Shown piece after piece: positions 1 to 6,308 of a DNA stretch of 17,456 bases. The notes beneath the pieces were generated by a model. It did not search any database. It was not told the origin of the DNA and saw only the letters and a list, made by a program, of their open reading frames with translations. Made by a program: the position numbers and the translations under genes. The stretch is from an uncultured Eubacteriaceae bacterium (GTDB lineage Bacteria > Bacillota > Clostridia > Lachnospirales > CAG-274). The first letter of the stretch is position 1. Each line of letters starts with the position of its first letter. The stretch lies in contig CANOGI010000012.1 in the NCBI GenBank assembly GCA_947565475.1, forward strand, positions 1 through 17,456. Reading direction: 5' to 3'.

Positions 1-1410
1 GTCTATACCCATACCGAGACCGCCTGTAGGAGGCATTCCGTACTCAAGAGCGAGGAGAAAGTCCTCGTCAATCATATTCGCCTCATCGTCGCCCTGTTCT
101 CTCAGCATTTCCTGATGCTCAAATCTTTTTCTCTGGTCTATTGGGTCGTTAAGTTCGGAGTAAGCGTTAGCGAGTTCACGGCCGACGACAAAAAGTTCAA
201 ATCTTTCCGTATAATCAGGGTTATCGGGTTTTCTTTTTGTAAGAGGAGATATCTCAACAGGGTGATCCATCAGGAAAGTTGGTTGAATAAGTTTATCCTC
301 CACGTATTCCTCAAAGAATAAATTGAGAATGTCTCCCTTTTGATGACGGTCCTCGAACTCAATATTATGTTCTTTAGCGATTTTTCTCGCCTCATCAAGT
401 GTATTTACTTGAGAGAAGTCAACGCCCGCGTATTTTTTTACGGCGTCAAGCATTGTTATTCTCTCAAATGGTTTTCCGAAGTCTATTTCCGTGCCTTGAT
501 AAGTAACGGTTGTGTCTCCGGTGACTTCTTTTGACACGGTTCTAACCATTTCCTCTATTAAGTCCATCATACCTTTATAATCAGTAAAAGCCTCATACAG
601 CTCTATTAAGGTAAACTCGGGATTATGTCTTATGCTTATACCCTCGTTTCTGAAAACACGCCCAATTTCATAAACTCTTTCAAGCCCGCCGACTATAAGC
701 CTTTTAAGAGGAAGTTCAAGAGCTATTCTCATATACATATCGATGTCGAGGGCGTTATGGTGAGTTATAAAAGGTCTTGCCGCCGCTCCGCCGGCGATAG
801 TTTGAAGAGTCGGGGTCTCAACCTCAAGATAATTTCTGCCGTCAAGAAATTTTCTGATGCTCTTTATTATCGCCGAACGCTTGAAAAAAGTGTCTCTTAC
901 ATCGGGGTTTACTATAAGGTCGACGTATCTTTGACGGTATCTTAAATCCTGGTCTCTCAACCCATGAAATTTCTCGGGCAGGGTCTGGAGGCTTTTTGAG
1001 AGAAGAGTAACCTCATGAGCTTTTATTGAGATTTCCTCTTTCTGTGTTTTAAAGACAGTTCCTTTTATTCCGACTATATCGCCTATGTCAAATTTTTTGA
1101 AATCGGCGTAACTTTCCTCACCTATATCGTTTTTACTAACGTAGCTTTGAATTTTGCCGTCTCTGTCCAATACATCGCAAAAAGAAGCTTTTCCCATAAC
1201 TCTTTTTGATATAAGTCTACCGGCTATAGAAACTTCTTTTCCCTCAAATTCCTCAAATTTATCTTTTATTTCCTTACTGTGATTTGTAACTGGATATTTA
1301 ACGATTTTAAAAGGGTCTTTTCCAGCCTCGACAAAGGCGGTAAGTTTTTCTCTCTTGACTTTTAAAAGCTCGTTTAACTCCTTTTCGTTATCGGGTGTTT
1401 TTTCAGACAT
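1..1410 (-). CDS. lysS: Lysyl-tRNA synthetase, class II (C-terminus cut by window edge)
   Basis: Cytosolic enzyme that charges tRNA-Lys with lysine using ATP. Reading back from ATG at 1410 gives 470 uninterrupted codons to the window edge. Class II LysRS proteins are usually about 490-500 residues, so only the last few tens are missing. An N-terminal helical part is followed by an OB-fold anticodon-binding domain (about residues 58-145). Class II motif 2 is visible at about residues 260-276 (GRVFRNEGISIRHNPEFT). The visible part ends inside motif 3 (GMPPTGGLGMGID), whose final Arg lies outside. A ribosome site (TTAGGAGTG) sits about 9 bases upstream of the ATG. It follows greA on the same strand after 132 bp, an arrangement common in Firmicutes, and is probably co-transcribed. 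No T-box leader is visible in the spacer. Identity is near certain. Confidence 0.97.
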   Translation of the reverse strand, partial: MSEKTPDNEKELNELLKVKREKLTAFVEAGKDPFKIVKYPVTNHSKEIKDKFEEFEGKEVSIAGRLISKRVMGKASFCDVLDRDGKIQSYVSKNDIGEESYADFKKFDIGDIVGIKGTVFKTQKEEISIKAHEVTLLSKSLQTLPEKFHGLRDQDLRYRQRYVDLIVNPDVRDTFFKRSAIIKSIRKFLDGRNYLEVETPTLQTIAGGAAARPFITHHNALDIDMYMRIALELPLKRLIVGGLERVYEIGRVFRNEGISIRHNPEFTLIELYEAFTDYKGMMDLIEEMVRTVSKEVTGDTTVTYQGTEIDFGKPFERITMLDAVKKYAGVDFSQVNTLDEARKIAKEHNIEFEDRHQKGDILNLFFEEYVEDKLIQPTFLMDHPVEISPLTKRKPDNPDYTERFELFVVGRELANAYSELNDPIDQRKRFEHQEMLREQGDDEANMIDEDFLLALEYGMPPTGGLGMGID

Positions 1411-1442
1411 TTTTTTCACTCCTAATTATATTATAAGAACTC

Positions 1443-1550
1443 ACGGTACGGAGGACGGATAAAATTAGTCCGCCGTGCCGTTTTAGGTATATGAGGTAAA
1501 ATCAAGCGAAATGATTTTCACTATACAATAAACGGAAACTGTTTATTGTA
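1443..1550. other. Three tandem hairpins in the greA-lysS spacer
   Basis: Three inverted repeats fill this spacer. Arms 1524-1533 and 1541-1550 (TACAATAAAC) are a perfect 10-bp match and include the greA stop codon. Arms 1498-1504 and 1512-1518 (AAAATCA/TGATTTT) are a perfect 7-bp match. Arms 1443-1456 and 1468-1481 form a GC-rich 14-bp stem with two irregular pairs. None is followed by a clean U-run on the minus strand, so they are not textbook terminators for greA. They could act as a partial terminator/attenuator or as mRNA processing and stability structures ahead of lysS. The structure is seen directly; its role is inference. Confidence 0.5.
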
Positions 1551-2022
1551 TGTCAAGAATTTTAAATTTTAAAACCCCATCAGGGGCGTCTACATCGATA
1601 TTATCTCCTATGGAATGTCCCAAAAGCGCCATACCGAGTGGAGACTCGTTTGATATTTTGCCCAATCCAGGGTCAGCCTCTGCCGAACCAACTATTGTAT
1701 ACTCGATTTCTTCCTCAAACTCAGCGTCGTAAAGTTTAACTTTATTTCCTATGTTTACTTTTCCTGTACTTATTTCTTCCTCATCTATAACCTCGGCGTT
1801 TCTGAGCATCTTCTCGATGGTTATAATTCTCGCTTCTATCTCAGCCTGTTCTTCTTTCGCCGCGTCATACTCGGCGTTTTCTGAAAGGTCTCCTTGACCT
1901 CTCGCCTCTTTTATTTTAGCGGCGACTTCTTTACGTCTTACAACCTTAAGGTTTTCAAGCTCGTCCTCAAGGTTTTTAAGTCCCTCGCTTGTCAAGACTA
2001 TTTTTTTATTATCTTCTGCCAT
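1543..2022 (-). CDS. greA: Transcription elongation factor GreA
   Basis: Rescues backtracked RNA polymerase by stimulating transcript cleavage through the secondary channel. The 159-residue protein matches the usual GreA length. It has an N-terminal antiparallel coiled coil (about residues 1-77) with the acidic tip in GQGDLSENAEYDAAKEEQ. D45 and E48 correspond to the catalytic acidic pair. A C-terminal FKBP-like domain follows (about 80-158). The start is ATG at 2022, preceded by AAGGAG at good spacing. It is the upstream gene of the greA-lysS pair. Candidate minus-strand -10 boxes (TATAAT) lie at 2046-2051 and 2146-2151, but neither has a convincing -35 box. Confidence 0.97.
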   Translation of the reverse strand: MAEDNKKIVLTSEGLKNLEDELENLKVVRRKEVAAKIKEARGQGDLSENAEYDAAKEEQAEIEARIITIEKMLRNAEVIDEEEISTGKVNIGNKVKLYDAEFEEEIEYTIVGSAEADPGLGKISNESPLGMALLGHSIGDNIDVDAPDGVLKFKILDIQ

Positions 2023-2071
2023 TTAGCACACTCCTTAATGTTAGGATTATATAGGGGGAAACGCGGAATAA

Positions 2072-2231
2072 ATACTAATCTTAAAAAAGCTGAAAATATA
2101 GCTGATTAAATAAGGTGTATATAAAAACTTAAGATTGATTGTTAAATTATACAAGATAACAACCATTATTTATAATATCTAAAAATAAATTTTATGAATC
2201 GCTATAGAGTCTTTTAAATTGAGATTAGTAT
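2072..2231 (+). repeat. Inverted repeat pair, ATACTAATCTYAA motif (first stem-loop)
   Basis: The left arm ATACTAATCTTAA (2072-2084) pairs with TTGAGATTAGTAT (2219-2231), enclosing about 134 bp. The single departure from perfect pairing is a U.G wobble if the plus strand is the RNA. The right arm is part of a 19-bp sequence (2213-2231) that recurs exactly at 2501-2519. The plus-strand assignment rests on the wobble pairs only. Confidence 0.45.
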
Positions 2232-2265
2232 AGCTTTATCAATTTCGTTTGTAAAAAGAGCTTCG

Positions 2266-2341
2266 GAAAAAATATTTTATAAGTATAAGGCATAAAAATT
2301 AAAAAAATTAACCTAACTAATTTTGAGTAAAATATTTTTTC
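2266..2341. repeat. Perfect 14-bp inverted repeat
   Basis: GAAAAAATATTTTA (2266-2279) is the exact reverse complement of 2328-2341, enclosing 48 bp. It is AT-only apart from the end bases, so chance is possible, but it sits among several other such pairs. Function unknown. Confidence 0.5.
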
Positions 2342-2368
2342 TTTCCTTAATTAATTATATTAATCTGA

Positions 2369-2398
2369 AATATTATAAAAACTAATTTTTATAATATT
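2369..2398. repeat. Perfect 13-bp hairpin with 4-nt loop
   Basis: AATATTATAAAAA (2369-2381), loop CTAA, then the exact complement at 2386-2398. Very AT-rich, compact and perfect. It could be an RNA hairpin, a cruciform-prone site or an element end. There is no T-run beyond it, so a terminator is unlikely. Confidence 0.5.
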
Positions 2399-2447
2399 AA
2401 GTCAGCGTTTCCATAGAAATACGATTAACTCAAAAGCCTCTTTTGAG

Positions 2448-2520
2448 AATATTAATCTCAAGAACGGTATTTAAGTTTTTGTTTATTTATAGATATGCCG
2501 TTTAAATTGAGATTAGTATT
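2448..2520 (+). repeat. Nested stem-loop built from the same repeated motif
   Basis: The outer arms are AATATTAATCTCAA (2448-2461) and TTGAGATTAGTATT (2507-2520). The inner arms are AACGGTAT (2463-2470) and ATGCCGTT (2495-2502). Together they form one long hairpin with a small bulge. Each arm pair has one irregularity, and both are U.G pairs on the plus strand but A.C mismatches on the minus strand. This suggests a plus-strand RNA structure. The right arm repeats the 19-bp sequence found at 2213-2231. Confidence 0.45.
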
Positions 2521-2957
2521 ATGATTTTTTAAAAAACTTTTAAAGGAACGGGTAAACGTGTATTTTGCCTGTATACTTTGTTTATATTTTTTTGAGATAC
2601 CACTTTAAGTATTAAAGCGAAAGTTATAGTCAATCAATATTAAAAATAATCAAGCTCGGAAACAGAAAATCATTTTTATTAACGTTTATTTATATGGCTG
2701 ACATAGGCTGTGCTCTCATATTATGCCTTATAAAAATAATTCTCATATTTCTACCATTTGTTTATTTTCAAGCTGATTGACTATAAAACTGTATATTTTA
2801 AAGTTTTTCAAAATGTTTTCAAAATCAGTATTTCTTTAAAATTATATCCCACATAAAAGGGAATGTCAATATTTTTTGTAAGAAGAAGCCAATTACTATA
2901 AATTGAAATAGAAAATCTCCAAAAGGTTTATACAATCGTATATGTTAAATTAAAAAC

Positions 2958-2986
2958 TTGAAATATACGCTTAATTGTAATATAAT
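2958..2986 (+). promoter_or_regulatory. Near-consensus sigma-A promoter for the pepP operon
   Basis: TTGAAA (2958-2963), a 17-bp spacer, then TATAAT (2981-2986). This is the clearest plus-strand promoter before the aminopeptidase operon. A start near 2993 would give a 5' UTR of about 255 nt that contains the whole MITE-like copy A. Seen as a motif only. Confidence 0.6.
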
Positions 2987-3003
2987 TTAAAGAAACCCTT
3001 ATA

Positions 3004-3226
3004 GGGAAAAACCGCATAATTCAAAGTAAAAATAATTTTAGCGAAAGCGTGCGGATAGTCAGTGCTTTTGCTACGCGAAAGTCGGCTAAAAGCCGCCCGC
3101 ACATCTTTGCGGAACCTATTTAGCGGAAGTGTGGGATTTTTAATCCCACTTAAACTAAAACGCTTTTTCATTAGAAGCGTATCTTTTCGTAAAATTATTT
3201 TTATTTCCTCTCTGTGCGGTGTTTCC
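3004..3226 (+). mobile_element. MITE-like dispersed repeat, copy A
   Basis: A 223-bp non-coding element that recurs in inverted orientation at 13190-13408 with high similarity over its whole length. The ends are inverted repeats of about 45-50 bp: a GGGAAAAACCGC end and a GCGGTGTTTCC end, each followed inward by a TAAAAATAATTTTA block. ATA lies immediately outside both ends (3001-3003 and 3227-3229), consistent with a 3-bp target duplication. Internal hairpins include GTGGGATT/AATCCCAC (about 3130-3148) and CGGCT/AGCCG (about 3083-3095). It encodes no transposase. Open frames crossing it on both strands are fortuitous. It ends about 10 bp before the ribosome site of the next gene, so it lies in that operon's leader. 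No parent transposon is identified. Confidence 0.7.
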
Positions 3227-3250
3227 ATAAATTTCAAAGGAGGAAGTTTT

Positions 3251-4498
3251 TTGAGTGATTTTTTTCGAGGAAATAGAAAAAGAATTTCGGAGATGATAGA
3301 AAATAAGGAGGCTGTCGTATTATTCGCGGGAAGCGCTCCGGTAAAAAGGGGAGATGAGAAATACCCTTTTTCTCCTGACAGAAATTTTTATTATTTTACG
3401 GGGCTTGACGGACAGAATTTAATTTATATGGCGTATAAAGCTGAGGGCGAGTTTTTTGAATATTTATTTTTGGAGAGGCGAGACCCTGTTTTGGCTAAAT
3501 GGACGGGGGAGGTAGTCGGGAAAGAAGAGGCGAAAAATAAATCGGGTGTTTCGGAAATAAAATTTATTGACGAGTTTGAGAGGAATTTTTCAGAGGTCGT
3601 TTTCTCAAAAAGGATAGAGAATATTTATCTTGATTTGGAAAACAGGGAAATGAATAATTTTACGCCGGCTCTTGATTTCGCCCGAAAAATAAAGGAAAAT
3701 TATCCTTATATTATTGTGAAAAACTGCTATGATTTTTTCGCCGATTTAAGGAAGATAAAATCACCTTATGAGATTGAGAGAATAAGAAAGGCTATTGACA
3801 TTACAAAAGACGGGCTTTTGTTAATGATGAAAAACGCCAAAGCGGGAATGTTTGAATATGAGATTGAGGCGTATTTTGATTTTGCTGTTAAAAAAGGAGG
3901 GGCGGGGGATTTCGCTTTTAAAACTATCGCCGCTTCCGGAAAAAACGCCACAGTTTTGCATTATTCTGAAAATAGGTGTGTAACCGGAGAAAATGATTTG
4001 ATTTTAGTAGACGCTGGCGCTCAGTTTGAGTATTATAACGGAGATATTACGAGAACTTTTCCTGTAAACGGAAAGTTTACCGAAAGGCAGAAGGTTATTT
4101 ATGATATTGTGCTCAGAGGGCAAAAGCTGATTATTGAGAGCATAAAGCCGGGTGTGCCATTTAAAAGTCTTAACGAGTCTTTAAAAGAGTTTTATCTAAG
4201 TGAGCTTAAAAAAATTGGCCTTATCGGGACGAACGGCACTATAGATGACGTTTCAGAATACTACTATCACAATGTAAGCCACACTTTGGGACTTGAGACT
4301 CACGACGCGGGAAGATACAGGGAGGGTATTTTGGAAGCGGGCATGGTGATGACTGTTGAACCGGGCCTTTACATTGAGAAAGAGGGCATAGGAATAAGAA
4401 TAGAGGATGATGTTCTTGTGACTGAAGACGGTGGTGAGGTGCTCTCAAAGGATATTATTAAAGAAATTTCCGATATTGAGGAATATATGGGTGGATGA
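3251..4498 (+). CDS. pepP: Xaa-Pro aminopeptidase (aminopeptidase P, M24B family)
   Basis: Cytosolic dinuclear-metal peptidase that removes an N-terminal residue preceding proline. I start it at TTG 3251, seven bases after AAAGGAGGA. The frame is open further upstream, but those 63 codons lie mostly in the MITE-like repeat and have no family resemblance. The 415-residue protein has the family N-terminal domain (DRNFYYFTGLD near residue 43) and a pita-bread catalytic domain (about 170-400). All five metal ligands are present: D254 (LVDAGA), D265 (GDITRTF), H344 (VSHTLGL), E370 (TVEPGLY) and E385 (GIRIEDD). The conserved H237 and H351 are also present. It is the first gene of a tight operon: the next ATG begins one base after its stop. 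The family assignment is firm; the substrate range is inferred from the family. Confidence 0.94.
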   Translation: MSDFFRGNRKRISEMIENKEAVVLFAGSAPVKRGDEKYPFSPDRNFYYFTGLDGQNLIYMAYKAEGEFFEYLFLERRDPVLAKWTGEVVGKEEAKNKSGVSEIKFIDEFERNFSEVVFSKRIENIYLDLENREMNNFTPALDFARKIKENYPYIIVKNCYDFFADLRKIKSPYEIERIRKAIDITKDGLLLMMKNAKAGMFEYEIEAYFDFAVKKGGAGDFAFKTIAASGKNATVLHYSENRCVTGENDLILVDAGAQFEYYNGDITRTFPVNGKFTERQKVIYDIVLRGQKLIIESIKPGVPFKSLNESLKEFYLSELKKIGLIGTNGTIDDVSEYYYHNVSHTLGLETHDAGRYREGILEAGMVMTVEPGLYIEKEGIGIRIEDDVLVTEDGGEVLSKDIIKEISDIEEYMGG

Positions 4499-4499
4499 T

Positions 4500-5294
4500 A
4501 TGAGTATACTTGAGGAGGAGCTTTATATACCCGTAAAAAAATATTTTGAGAATAAAGGTTTTCAAATTAAAGGAGAGGTTAAAAATTGTGATATAGCGGG
4601 TGTAAAAGGTGATATTCTGCTTGTTGTGGAGCTTAAAAGGAATTTTAATTTAAAGCTTGTCTATCAGGCTATTGACAGGCAGAAGATTACGGATTATGTA
4701 TACGTCGCCATACCGAGGCCAAAAAATTTTAAGAGAAAAGAAGTTTTCGCTATGAGAGAGCTTTTAAATAAGCTTAATATAGGTCTTATCGTGGTAAGTT
4801 TCGGGGAAAAGCGGACAATGGTGCAGACTGTGTCTGAACCTGACCCGGAGAGATTTATAAAAAGAATAAGCGGAAGAAAGAGCATTGTTTTAAAGGAATT
4901 TAACGGAAGAACAGGTGATTTTAACAAAGGCGGAAAAAGTAAGACAAAAATACTGACGGCGTATAGAGAGAAGTCAATACAAATCGCTTGTTTTCTTGAG
5001 ATACTTATAAAAAGCGGAGGTTCTTTTCTTAAAGAACTTGGATGCGACAAAAACGCTACGTCTATTATGTATAATAATTTTTACGGCTGGTTTTACAGAA
5101 TCGGAAAGGGAAATTATATATTAAGCCAAAAGGGGCAGGATTATTTAAACGGAGAGAAATTTTCCGATGTTATTGAATTTTACAGAAAAGAGGCTAAACA
5201 AATATGTTTAAAATATCAAGAAATGATAAATGCTGGTGCGGAAGCGGAAAAAAGTACAAAGTCTGCCACGAGAGAAGTGACGAGAGAAATTTAG
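4500..5294 (+). CDS. DUF2161-type PD-(D/E)XK nuclease-like protein with C-terminal helix-turn-helix
   Basis: A 264-residue soluble protein. The N-terminal half resembles the DUF2161 group of PD-(D/E)XK phosphodiesterase-like proteins: E26, D31 in KNCDIAGVKGD, then E44-x-K46 in VVELK and Q56 in the following helix. The C-terminal part (about residues 150-217) looks like a winged helix (SFLKELGCDKNATSIM, then an aromatic-rich turn). This suggests nucleic-acid binding, but the biological role is unknown. ATG 4500 has a weak GGGTGG site. GTG at 4491, in frame and seven bases after GAGGAA, is a good alternative and would overlap pepP. The last 30 or so residues are encoded over the start of map in another frame and look low-complexity (GAEAEKSTKSATREV), so the natural C-terminus may once have been shorter. 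Confidence 0.75.
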   Translation: MSILEEELYIPVKKYFENKGFQIKGEVKNCDIAGVKGDILLVVELKRNFNLKLVYQAIDRQKITDYVYVAIPRPKNFKRKEVFAMRELLNKLNIGLIVVSFGEKRTMVQTVSEPDPERFIKRISGRKSIVLKEFNGRTGDFNKGGKSKTKILTAYREKSIQIACFLEILIKSGGSFLKELGCDKNATSIMYNNFYGWFYRIGKGNYILSQKGQDYLNGEKFSDVIEFYRKEAKQICLKYQEMINAGAEAEKSTKSATREVTREI

Positions 5295-6073
5295 GAGATT
5301 ACTATTCTAAGGGATATATTATACCTGACAAAAGTCTTATTCTAAAACCAGAGCAAATAGATGGGATAAGGGAGAGCGCTAAATTATCGGTTAAAATTAT
5401 GGATGAACTTGACAAATTTATAAAAGAGGGAATCACAACAGAGGATATTAACAAATTTGTACACAAAATGACCGTTGACGCCGGAGCTTATCCCGCTCCC
5501 CTTAACTATGAGGGATTTCCAAAAAGCGTGTGCACTTCTTTAAACAACGTTGTTTGCCACGGTATACCAGACGGTACGGTACTTAAAAGCGGGGATATTT
5601 TAAACGTTGACGTTACGACGATTTTAAACGGGTATTACTCTGATATGAGCAGAATGTATTTGATAGGCGATGTCTTAGACGAGGCGAAAAGACTTGTGGA
5701 GGTTACAAAAGAATGTATGTTTGCCGGAATTAAAGCGGTAAAACCTTATACCCCTGTGTCGGAGATAGGAAACGCGATAAATGAGATTACCGACAGAGAG
5801 GGATATTCTATTATCAGAGCTTTAAGCGGGCACGGTGTTGGACTTGAGTTTCACAACGAGCCTATTGTCGAGCATTTCAGGACAGACAGGAAATCAATGA
5901 TTATGGTTCCTGGTATGGTGTTTACAGTGGAGCCTATGATTAATCAAGGTACGTTTGAGTGTGAGGTCTTAGACGACGGCTGGACAGTGGTGACAAAGGA
6001 CGGCAAGCTTTCCGCTCAATGGGAGCATACAGTTTTGGTCACGGAAACGGGAGTGGAGATTATAACGGAATAG
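5204..6073 (+). CDS. map: Methionine aminopeptidase with N-terminal SEC-C zinc motif
   Basis: Removes the initiator Met from nascent proteins in the cytosol; type I, M24A family, 289 residues. The N-terminus carries a SEC-C knuckle, CWCGSGKKYKVCH (C10, C12, C21, H22), a linker found in many clostridial enzymes and likely to help bind the ribosome or another protein. The catalytic domain (about 45-287) has all metal ligands: D136 (NVDVT), D147 (SDMSR), H210 (SGHGVG), E243 (FTVEP) and E274 (WEHTV). The substrate-contacting H119 and H217 are present too. ATG 5204 follows AAGAGG by 10 bases and is needed to include the zinc motif, so the gene really begins 91 bp inside the preceding CDS. It is the last gene of the operon, followed by a strong terminator. 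Confidence 0.95.
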   Translation: MFKISRNDKCWCGSGKKYKVCHERSDERNLGDYYSKGYIIPDKSLILKPEQIDGIRESAKLSVKIMDELDKFIKEGITTEDINKFVHKMTVDAGAYPAPLNYEGFPKSVCTSLNNVVCHGIPDGTVLKSGDILNVDVTTILNGYYSDMSRMYLIGDVLDEAKRLVEVTKECMFAGIKAVKPYTPVSEIGNAINEITDREGYSIIRALSGHGVGLEFHNEPIVEHFRTDRKSMIMVPGMVFTVEPMINQGTFECEVLDDGWTVVTKDGKLSAQWEHTVLVTETGVEIITE

Positions 6074-6081
6074 AGTAATTG

Positions 6082-6127
6082 AACAGCCCCCTCCAACAGA
6101 AGATAATTCGGAGGGGGCTGTTTTTTT
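6082..6127 (+). terminator. Intrinsic terminator of the pepP-DUF2161-map operon
   Basis: A perfect 13-bp GC-rich stem, AACAGCCCCCTCC (6082-6094) with its complement at 6110-6122, a 15-nt loop and a run of seven T from 6121. It lies 8 bp after the map stop codon. It works in the plus direction only; the minus strand lacks a T-run. Confidence 0.93.
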
Positions 6128-6146
6128 ATTTTTTATAACAAGTTAT

Positions 6147-6302
6147 GTTTAACCTACAGAGGAAGTCCCCAGCTTTTTAAGCGGGAAAACTTCCTCTTGT
6201 GTTTAGGGGGAGCGCAAGCCAGGTTGCAAGGGCAGGCAGTAAAACGAAGTTTCGCGACCAGCCTCAATCTGAATATAAAGGCGAATACTTTCGTCGTCGG
6301 TT
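6147..6302 (+). mobile_element. Small hairpin-ended repeat, IS200/IS605-like non-autonomous element (copy 1)
   Basis: Related to 8688-8799 and, at its left end only, to 14941-14993 (minus strand). It starts directly after TTTAA (6148-6152). A left-end hairpin follows: AGAGGAAGT (6158-6166) with ACTTCCTCT (6189-6197), around an inner CCC/GGG and the shared CTTTTTAAGC. Near the right end is a second hairpin, GGCGAA with TTCGTC (6281-6294), then GGTT. The middle (about 6213-6262) is absent from copy 2. A TTTAA-type 5' target and end hairpins without target duplication fit IS200/IS605 biology, but there is no transposase and the link is inference. It lies harmlessly between two convergent genes. 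Confidence 0.55.
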
Positions 6303-6308
6303 ACTATT

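Larger units (their letters stand above)
2052..3003. other. Long AT-rich gene-free region with many inverted repeats
   Basis: About 950 bp between the divergent greA and aminopeptidase genes. I see no plausible gene on either strand: only short frames without ribosome sites. It is unusually rich in inverted repeats, the main ones annotated separately. Others are a 7-bp hairpin (CTCAAAA/TTTTGAG) at about 2430-2446, a distant 12-bp pair at 2284-2295 and 2721-2732, and a short tandem repeat (TTTTCAAAAT) around 2805-2823. It may hold an untranslated RNA, decayed mobile elements, or both. Confidence 0.6.

Noticed and set aside
115..945. Three plus-strand open frames opposite lysS
   Set aside because: They are shadows of a firmly identified gene on the other strand with no start signals or recognisable domains.
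1411..1542. T-box riboswitch ahead of lysS
   Set aside because: The spacer is too short and lacks the T-box consensus and an antiterminator; only simple hairpins are seen.
2052..3003. tRNA, CRISPR array or phage attachment site in the large gene-free region
   Set aside because: No cloverleaf, no regularly spaced direct repeats and no integrase or tRNA end; the repeats are irregular inverted pairs.
2971..3237. Minus-strand 88-residue open frame
   Set aside because: It spans the palindromic repeat, lacks a ribosome site, and the equivalent frame is not maintained in copy B.
3062..3250. In-frame N-terminal extension of the aminopeptidase (63 extra residues)
   Set aside because: It is mostly translated MITE-like repeat, has no family match or ribosome site, while TTG 3251 has AAAGGAGGA at ideal spacing.
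4500..5294. Restriction or defence system built on the PD-(D/E)XK protein
   Set aside because: Its partners are two housekeeping aminopeptidases, with no methyltransferase, toxin or NTPase alongside, so a defence reading is not supported.
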